From a virus: 64,000 nt of DNA. Each line of letters begins with the position of its first letter. Position 1 is the first letter of the stretch. The notes under the pieces were generated by a model. The model saw only the letters and a list, made by a program, of their open reading frames with translations. It had not been told where the DNA came from and searched no databases. Positions 25,267 to 34,400 of the stretch are shown in pieces. The position numbers and the translations under genes were made by a program. The DNA lies in the IMG/VR virus record IMGVR_UViG_3300027754_000064, positions 24,117 to 88,116 of that record. One strand, 5' to 3'.

Positions 25267-27786
25267 TTAGTACTGAGATTCGTCAGGTAAAATTGTTTGA
25301 CGGGGGAATAGTACATAAAAATCTTTACTATCAACAGGATCGGGAACAGGTGTTCCACTAGGTAAACCAGTCCACGTGGGCGGTACTAACCTATTATCAT
25401 AGTTATATGTCATACTCTTGTCTACACTAAATCTATCAATTCTAAAATTAATCATATTTAATGTATATGGCAAACCATCAGCCTGTGTCCAATTATTATT
25501 AATATTATTTTTTATAATTTCTGCACCACCCGGTTGAGTATAACATATTACCCAAGCTTGAGTATACCCCAATGTACTACCATCTATTTGTTGACTAGTC
25601 ATCCATAATGGTAACAATCTACTATCATATTCTTGCCCCAATACTTGTGCTACTCGGTTACGCATATTATATAAACTATTTGGATATAATGTACGGGCGT
25701 ATCCTGGAGTTAAGCTGGTATAGTACAGTTGTCCTAATATATCTTCATAGCTGGTAAACACATTTGTTACACTAGTATACCATGGACCTTGACCTAAATC
25801 AATTAATACTGGCCAATATATTGAACTTGCCACACTAACACCCTTAGGGTTAACTAAATTATCTATAACTTGACTATACACTACTTCATAAATTATATTA
25901 CCATTCTCATCTCTTGCAATGGCAGTTTTTAATTCGCCTAATGTAATGTTCCTCCAATAATGATTTCTAGTTACAGCCGCAATGTACTCAGCTACATCAC
26001 TAGCATATATACCATATGCGTGTTCGTAAATTACACTAGATGCTTTACCAAAATAAATGTCATTGGGACGATATAATAAATCATAAGGTATTAGTGTATC
26101 ATCATTCAATAAAGAATCAATCATAACTCTATCTTGTATACTAGGAGTAGCTTTTATGTACAATGTATCAGTAGGTTGACTAAATTCTTGCAATACAGTT
26201 AATGTAAAGGTTCTATTAGAAAATACTATAGGATAAATTGGTGAGTATGCTTGTATTGTAAAGGTAAATACTGTGTTATCACCTTGTTCTAATAAATTAG
26301 CGGTAGGTTGATCTGCTACATACCCAGTTATTTGTCCATTAGACAAAAGTGTTAAATTCGGGGGCAATTCCCCGTCTATAACCCTAAATTGTAATGCAAC
26401 ATCTGCTGTCGCTGATACACCTTTTGTACTTACAGTACCATTAAAAATAGTTCCTAAATTACTAGGAGTAACCCATGTAATAACACCTGTTATTGCATTT
26501 GCTAAATTAAATGAGAAGTTAAAAAAGGGTGTTTGTATTGTTGGGTTGGCTGTTTTATAAACAGCAACACCAAAATTAAATTGGTTAATACCTTCAGTTG
26601 ATATCGAAGGAGTACCTGTTATCCAACCTGTTGCACTGTCACCGGTAAGTGCAGATGGTAACTCTGAGTATACATAAGTAATACCATTGCCATCAAAATC
26701 ATGTCCAATTATCTTAAATGCAAAATAATTATCACTTTGGATAGTTCCAATAAATGCCAGTGAACTTGGGGGATATGTATCATTATATCCACTATCTATC
26801 GGCGGTAATACATAATATCCATAATATGGATCAGCATCAGTTATGTTAAATGATTGTGGTCTAGTATTATATATTGTAGGTGTTCTGCTATTTGCAGGAA
26901 AGCCTGGACCACCTTGACTTATGGGAGTATTCTGATTTATGATAGTCATACTATATGACCCTGAATCTCCTCCTAATGGACTGTTTAATGTTAATGTAAA
27001 AACATATGACCTAATAGTTGGTTGTCCAATTGAAAGTGTAGGCAATGTAACTGTCATAAATCCTGTACCACTAGCAAGCGCTAATGTAGGACCGTTTTGA
27101 GTAGTACTTATTGTAAAAGTAGTACTATCTATGATACTTTTAATATAATAAGTAATACCTGCTTCTAAACCACCAAATACCGAGGCCCCGGTAAACACGA
27201 CTGGTCTACCAAGAGCGAATCCTGTTGTAGTTAAACATGTAATTATATTAGTAGTTTCTGTTACAGTTGCCGCTGTAACAACTTCAGGTAATGTCACTGA
27301 CGCTGTAGGTGGTTCAGCATATCCTCTTATTAATCCAGTTTGATTAATTTCTAGTCCTACGGGCAGCGCTCCCTCTATCAATGAAATAGTTACAGGATTC
27401 TCTGAATCAGGATTAGCATATTCAATTTGAAGTTCTATCCACACACTGTCGTTTGACGTTAAAATACTACCAGATGGGGTGACAAAAGATGGTATTGCAG
27501 TGCCAGAGATAGTCATTGAAAATGTTCTATCTCTTATGTTTCCTAAATTATCAGTGGCTCTTATAGTAAAAGTTGATGTAGTTTCTTGTGTTACTAATGA
27601 AGGTGTACCGTAGATTGTTCCTAGGATATCAATTGATAATCCTGCCGGTAAAATAGCACTTAGTAATGTATAAGTTACACTGGTGGCAGGAGCCACTGGT
27701 GTGGCTATTAATTGCGTAATAGTAGAAATTCCCGATGGGAAAGTTCCTAAAGTTCCTGCTGGTGTAGTCCAAATTGGTTGTGCCAT
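25267..27786 (-). CDS. Large virion protein with putative Ig (He_PIG-like) domains
   Basis: 839 residues. It has repeated putative Ig domains with the motif LPxGLxI..xGxIxGxP (LPAGLSIDILGTIYGTP, LPVGLEINQTGLIRGYA, LPPNLTLLSNGQITGYV) and RATDNLGNIRDRTFSMTI. A distinct C-terminal region (LYNMRNRVAQVLGQEYDSRLLPLWMTSQQ...LGYTQAWVICYTQPG) resembles a conserved structural protein of marine T4-like phages. It lies directly downstream of the GH19 lysin. Baseplate or fibre role inferred. Confidence 0.65.
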   Translation of the reverse strand: MAQPIWTTPAGTLGTFPSGISTITQLIATPVAPATSVTYTLLSAILPAGLSIDILGTIYGTPSLVTQETTSTFTIRATDNLGNIRDRTFSMTISGTAIPSFVTPSGSILTSNDSVWIELQIEYANPDSENPVTISLIEGALPVGLEINQTGLIRGYAEPPTASVTLPEVVTAATVTETTNIITCLTTTGFALGRPVVFTGASVFGGLEAGITYYIKSIIDSTTFTISTTQNGPTLALASGTGFMTVTLPTLSIGQPTIRSYVFTLTLNSPLGGDSGSYSMTIINQNTPISQGGPGFPANSRTPTIYNTRPQSFNITDADPYYGYYVLPPIDSGYNDTYPPSSLAFIGTIQSDNYFAFKIIGHDFDGNGITYVYSELPSALTGDSATGWITGTPSISTEGINQFNFGVAVYKTANPTIQTPFFNFSFNLANAITGVITWVTPSNLGTIFNGTVSTKGVSATADVALQFRVIDGELPPNLTLLSNGQITGYVADQPTANLLEQGDNTVFTFTIQAYSPIYPIVFSNRTFTLTVLQEFSQPTDTLYIKATPSIQDRVMIDSLLNDDTLIPYDLLYRPNDIYFGKASSVIYEHAYGIYASDVAEYIAAVTRNHYWRNITLGELKTAIARDENGNIIYEVVYSQVIDNLVNPKGVSVASSIYWPVLIDLGQGPWYTSVTNVFTSYEDILGQLYYTSLTPGYARTLYPNSLYNMRNRVAQVLGQEYDSRLLPLWMTSQQIDGSTLGYTQAWVICYTQPGGAEIIKNNINNNWTQADGLPYTLNMINFRIDRFSVDKSMTYNYDNRLVPPTWTGLPSGTPVPDPVDSKDFYVLFPRQTILPDESQY

Positions 27787-27787
27787 T

Positions 27788-28408
27788 TTACCCTTGAAGC
27801 AAATTCAATGCAATTTGATAATGATGCTTTCTATCTTCCAATCCAATAGTTCCGCCATTAATTCTTTTAGTCAATGTAACAAAATCATCACGGTCGCAAT
27901 ATTGATTTAATTTATTATTATCCCAAAACCATGCTGCACTAACTAATGCGCCGTTTGGAGTTTCTAAATAGGCTACTGTATCATCAATACTCATGTCCAG
28001 TGCCTGTGCAAACTTAGTATAATTATCTCTTCCTGTTAACTGTATTAATCCACGCCCACAAAAACGATATCCATCACCTGATTCTTCAGAACCATTTTTC
28101 ATTCTGTTAGCATATACACGATTAGCAATCTTTTCTGGTTTCTTCTCGTATTGCTTTGCAGTAGCTTCATCGGGGAAGTATTTTTTGAAAGTAGTCATCA
28201 ACCCTTTAGCACTATAATTTAAATTTTCTTTTATAGCAGTAAACCCACCTGATTCGTGTGCTACTTGTGCTAAAAACCCTGCTATTCTTTTTGGGTTGTC
28301 AAACATTTCATAATATTGACCCACTGTGTTAATCGGTTCAACGTAATTTTCTAAAATTGCAGGTTTTGTTTTTGGACAAATTGCTCTTAATATATCTAAT
28401 GTTATCAT
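27788..28408 (-). CDS. GH19 chitinase-like endolysin
   Basis: 206 residues, a complete single GH19 domain. AHESGGF carries the proposed catalytic Glu52 and KENLNYSA Glu61. FCGRGLIQLTGRDNY (about 116-130) is the substrate-groove signature, followed by AAWFWDNNKLN and KRINGG. GH19 enzymes in phages cut peptidoglycan. There is no signal peptide or membrane segment, so it needs a holin or acts within the virion. Its position between the giant fibre and a virion protein is compatible with either a lysis enzyme or a tail-associated lysin. Confidence 0.9.
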   Translation of the reverse strand: MITLDILRAICPKTKPAILENYVEPINTVGQYYEMFDNPKRIAGFLAQVAHESGGFTAIKENLNYSAKGLMTTFKKYFPDEATAKQYEKKPEKIANRVYANRMKNGSEESGDGYRFCGRGLIQLTGRDNYTKFAQALDMSIDDTVAYLETPNGALVSAAWFWDNNKLNQYCDRDDFVTLTKRINGGTIGLEDRKHHYQIALNLLQG

Positions 28409-28417
28409 AATATTTCC

Positions 28418-31400
28418 TTATGCGTATGTAGCGCCTACTGTATACCACTGAGTTGTAGTTGGTGCAATAAATTGTATTGTTGCGTTCGCAACTTGCGTCA
28501 ATCCTGCATTGGCTGCTAGTGCATTAATTGCTGCCCCAGTTGCAGGGTATACTAATAAACTGTTTGCACTACTATTAGTAATAGTTAATACCATACCAGC
28601 TACTGCTGTTGGTAATACTACACCATTGCCAGATAGAACAGTAGAAACAATGTTCATCTCTTTAGTCAATGCTGTAGCAGTACCTTGAGTAGAACCTGCT
28701 GCTGATATTGCAGTACCAACTGAACGTATGTGATATGATGTTACTGTTACATTACCTGCTGATATATTACCAGTAGTACTAATAGTATTACTACCAGCAG
28801 CCACGATACCAATTAAATTACCGCCAGTTATATTACCTGTACCAGTAATTACCCCACTACCAAAGCCTAAGTTACCGACGTTCGCATTACCTGAAATATT
28901 TGCTGTACCGGTGATATTAGCACCAGTGCCGGTTACAACGAACACATTAGCATTACCAACTGCTGATAAATTAATATTGGCATTTGCTACAATAGATATG
29001 TTGCTGTTACCATTAATAAATGTACCAGTAAAATAATTAGCACTTACTAAGTTTGCTCCAGTAATATTACCACCGGTTCCAGAGCCTACTGTAATATTAC
29101 CAACGTTAGTATTACCAGTGATGTTAGCAGTACCAGTGATGTTTGCACCAGTTCCAGTTACAACTAGCACATTAGCATTACCAACCGCACTTATATTAAC
29201 GTTTCCGTTAGCAGCAGGTATATTAACATTACTATTACCGTTTGCGTGAATACCAATCAAGTTACCACCAGTAATATTACCAGTAGTAGTAATTGTATTT
29301 GACCCAGCAGCGATAATACCAATTAAGTTACCACCAGTAATGTTGCCGGTACCAGTAATTACACCACTACCAAAGCCTAAGCTACCTACGTTAGCATTAC
29401 CTGAAATATTTGCTGTACCGGTGATATTAGCACCAGTGCCGGTTACAACGAACACATTAGCATTACCTGCTGCACTTATATTAACGTTTCCATTAGCGGC
29501 AGGTATATTGACGTTACTATTACCATTTGCATGAATACCGATTAAGTTACCTGCAAAAGTAACGTTACCTGCAAGATAACTATTACCTGCTGCTACAAAT
29601 AATGAATATGGATTAGTAATTGTAGCATTTGTATTAGCAACTGGCGCACCTGCAATATAAAACGTTGCTGCGTTAGTAAATGTAACAGTAGCATTTGCTG
29701 CTGCTAAGTTTGGTGCTGCTATTGCGTGTATTGCTGCATTAGCGATAGTAGCACTGGCTGCTGCTGAATTATCTGTATAGGTAGAGAATATTGCACGAAT
29801 ACCCAAATTACCTGTTATAGTTGATACATTGGCATTACCTGTAGCAGCACCTGATGCTGTATAGTTATTTGCAAATACAGTTCCGTTTGCTGCATTAGCA
29901 ATGATAGTAGAAGCGTTTGCTATGTTACCATTAACTGTAGTAATATTACCTGTTGTAGCAATTAATGTTGTTGTACCTAAGTTACCAGTGTTAGCATTAC
30001 CTGAAATATTTGCTGTACCACTAATATTTGCTCCAGTACCAGTAATTGTCAATGTAGTATTACCAACAGCCGCTATTGTGACATTGCCGTTTGCAGTTGC
30101 AATGTTGACATTACTATTACCGTTGGCTAAAATACCATATAGATTACCAACAAATGTAGTTGCGTATAATGCACCATTACTTGTGTTTGCAACGAACGCA
30201 GCGTTAGCGTTCATTTGTACGTTACCTGTTAATGCATTAGTAAAGTTAACATAATAGTTACCTGTAGATGCTGTAGTAATAGTACTATAGTCCGAAACGT
30301 TAGCATAAGCAACACTAAGATTAGAAACACGAGTTGTACTTGTTACTACTAACGGCGCAGTACCGGTTGCTATGTTTGATATTAGTTGAGGTGAAGTAAC
30401 GTTTGCTGAAGCAAGTACTTGAGCAGTTCCAATATTACCAACGTTAGCATTACCTGAAATATTTGCTGTACCGCTGATATTTGCACCAGTACCAGTAATT
30501 GTCAATGTAGTATTACCAACCGCTGCTATTGTCACGTTACCGTTTGCTGTAGCAATATAAACGTTACTATTACCATTAGCAAGGGTACCGATAAAGGTGT
30601 TAGCACTTATTACGTTAGAACCAGTAATATTACCACCTGTACCGCTACCAACAGTGAGAACATTACTACTAGCATTAAACGCTAGACCACTAGTACTTAC
30701 TTTTACTGTTTGAGTGCTTCCTGCAGCGGCAACCATTACTGGGTATAATGGGTTAGTTGTTGTATCATTTGTTGCGTTGAGTGATGTTGACGTACCTGCA
30801 ACACCGCTGTATCCTGATGTACCAGAATATCCACTTACACCTGATCCTGAGTATCCGCTTACACCTGCATTACCTGAGTATCCACTGACACCTGTGTATC
30901 CACTTATTCCGGTGTACCCACTGACCCCAGTATATCCACTGATACCTGATGTACCACTTACGCCTGTATATCCTGATATACCTGTGTATCCACTTATGCC
31001 TGAAGTACCTGAGTATCCACTTCTCCCTGATGTGCCGGTGTATCCACTGATACCAGATGTACCACTTGTACCAGTGTAACCACTTACACCTGAAACACCA
31101 GTGTATCCACTTACCCCTGTATATCCACTAACACCAGTGTAACCACTAACACCAGTGTAACCACTTATCCCTGATGTACCAGTATATCCGCTTATACCTG
31201 ATCCTGAGTATCCACTGATACCTGATGTACCACTGATACCTGATGTACCACTGATACCTGATGTGCCACTTGTACCAGTGTAACCACTTATTCCTGATGT
31301 ACCTGAGTATCCACTTACACCTGTATATCCACTAACACCAGTGTATCCACTTATACCTGATGTACCAGTATATCCACTAATACCTGATCCTGAGTAGCCG

Positions 31401-34400
31401 CTTATTCCTGAAGTACCGCTTATACCCGATGTGCCACTAGTACCTGATGTGCCTGAGTATCCACTTGTTCCAGTGTATCCACTTATACCTGATGTTCCGC
31501 TTATACCTGATGTTCCAGTGTAACCACTAATACCTGATGTACCAGTATATCCACTTGTTCCAGTATAGCCACTTATACCTGATGCACCACTTATACCTGA
31601 TGTACCGCTTATACCTGATGTACCGCTTATACCTGATGTACCGCTTATACCTGATGTACCTGAGTAGCCACTAACACCAGTATAACCACTTACCCCTGTG
31701 TATCCACTTATACCCGATGTACCAGTATATCCACTGACACCTGTGTATCCACTTACACCAGTATACCCTGAAGTTCCTGAATAACCACTGCTACCTGATG
31801 CTCCCGAGAATCCACTAACACCATTAGTTAATGCTAAGATTAGAGGTAAATTATTACCAAAATTAGTAGAACCTGTTCCTCCCGAACCTGTTGATACTAC
31901 TGGAAGTGTCCAATAAGTTGTATTATTTGTAGGAGTACCATTGATTTCAAATATTTGATAATTATTACTTTCGGCAGCATCTTGTAAAGTAATTAATTCT
32001 GTTTGACTTAGTAATGCTAAGAATATCTCAATATCTACTCCATCTGAAGTAACATGGTTTACATATATCTGAGTAGCACTAGTTTGTGTACTATTGTTCC
32101 AAATAATATCCCCAGTTGCAGGAGGCGCACTTTGTGTACTAGTATCAGCAAGATAATTGAAGTAACTACTTGATGTACCTTGTTTACCACTAGTACCTGA
32201 GGCACCGCTGTATCCACTAACACCGCTAGAACTACTATAACCGCTTAAACCTGATGTACCACTGTATCCACTTACTCCTGTATATCCACTTGTACCACTT
32301 GTACCACTTGTACCAGTGTATCCGCTAGTACCTGATGCGCCCGATGCACCTGAATATCCACTTACTCCTGTATATCCACTGATACCCGATGTACCGCTTA
32401 TACCTGAAGTACCACTATATCCGCTTATACCAGATTCTCCACTTACACCTGTATAACCACTTATTCCTGATGTACCTGAATAACCACTAACACCAGTATA
32501 ACCACTTATGCCTGATGTTCCACTTATGCCTGATGTTCCACTTATGCCTGAAGTACCTGAGTAGCCGCTTGTTCCAGTATATCCACTTATGCCTGATGTG
32601 CCGCTTATGCCTGAAGTACCTGTGTAACCACTTATGCCTGAAGTACCTGTGTAACCACTTGTACCCGAATAACCACTAATACCTGATCCTGAGTATCCAC
32701 TGATACCTGATGTACCACTGATACCTGATGTACCACTTGTACCAGTGTACCCGCTTATGCCTGATGTACCGCTTATTCCTGATGTTCCACTTATTCCTGA
32801 AGTGCCTGTATAACCACTTGTTCCTGATGTACCAGTATATCCGCTTGTACCAGTATATCCGCTTGTACCAGTATATCCGCTTGTACCTGAGGTACCACTA
32901 GCACCAGTATATCCGCTTGTACCTGATGTACCAGTATACCCACTTACTCCTGAAGTACCTGAGTAGCCACTTGTTCCTGAATATCCACTTGTTCCGTCTT
33001 GACCATAATACCCGCTACTACCTGAATATCCACTGATACCTGATGTACCACTTGTTCCAGTGTAACCACTTGTTCCTGATGTACCAGTATATCCGCTTGT
33101 ACCAGTATAACCACTTATACCTGATCCTGAATAACCACTTACACCTGAGAATCCTGATGGACCTTGAAGTGGTCCAATATTGGTATATGTGTTATCGCCA
33201 TTACTTAATGCACCATCACCTGCATTATATCCACCACCAGCAGCTAGAACGATATATAAATATCCTGCAGGTTGACCAGATGGTAATAAAGTAGAGTTCG
33301 CAACTGAACCTTGAATAGCGACTGATTGACCTGAGTATCCGCTTCTACCTGATGTACCACTGATACCTGATGTACCTGAGTAGCCACTTACGCCTGATCC
33401 TGAATATCCACTTACGCCTGTGTATCCACTTACGCCTGTGTATCCACTTACGCCAGTATAACCACTGACACCTGATGTACCACTAATACCGGTGTATCCA
33501 CTAATACCGGTGTATCCACTAATACCTGATGTACCACTTGTTCCTGAGTAGCCACTGATACCTGATGTACCACTAGTACCGGTATATCCACTGATACCTG
33601 ATGTACCACTTGTTCCTGAGTAGCCACTGATACCTGATGTACCACTATCTCCCGTATAACCACTTATACCAGATGTGCCACTTACTCCAGTATATCCGCT
33701 GACACCGGTATATCCACTAATTCCTGTCGTACCGCTTGTACCTGATGTGCCACTTGTACCTGAGTAGCCGCTGATGCCTGAACCTGAATAACCACTTATA
33801 CCAGATGTTCCGCTTGTACCGGTGTATCCACTGACACCAGTATATCCACTAATCCCTGATGTACCACTTGTTCCAGTATAACCACTGATACCCGATGTAC
33901 CACTTGTTCCAGTATAACCACTAATCCCTGATGTACCACTTGTTCCAGTATAACCACTAATCCCTGATGTGCCACTTGCCCCGGAAGTTCCTGTGTAGCC
34001 TGAAACACCAGTATAACCTGAAACACCAGTATAACCACTGATACCCGATGTACCACTAGCTCCTGTATAACCACTAATCCCTGATGTGCCACTTGCCCCG
34101 GAAGTTCCTGAATATCCAGAAGTTCCTGAATATCCCGATGTACCACTTGTTCCAGTATATCCTGATATTCCCGATGTACCACTTGCTCCGGTGTATCCTG
34201 ATATACCTGATGTTCCAGTATAACCCGAAATACCACTTGCACCTGATGTACCGCTTGTCCCTGAATAACCACTAATACCAGAATATCCACTAGTACCCGA
34301 TGTACCACTAGCTCCTGTATAACCTGATATACCTGATGTTCCAGTATAACCACTGACCCCAGTATAACCACTGACCCCGGTGTAACCACTGATACCAGTA

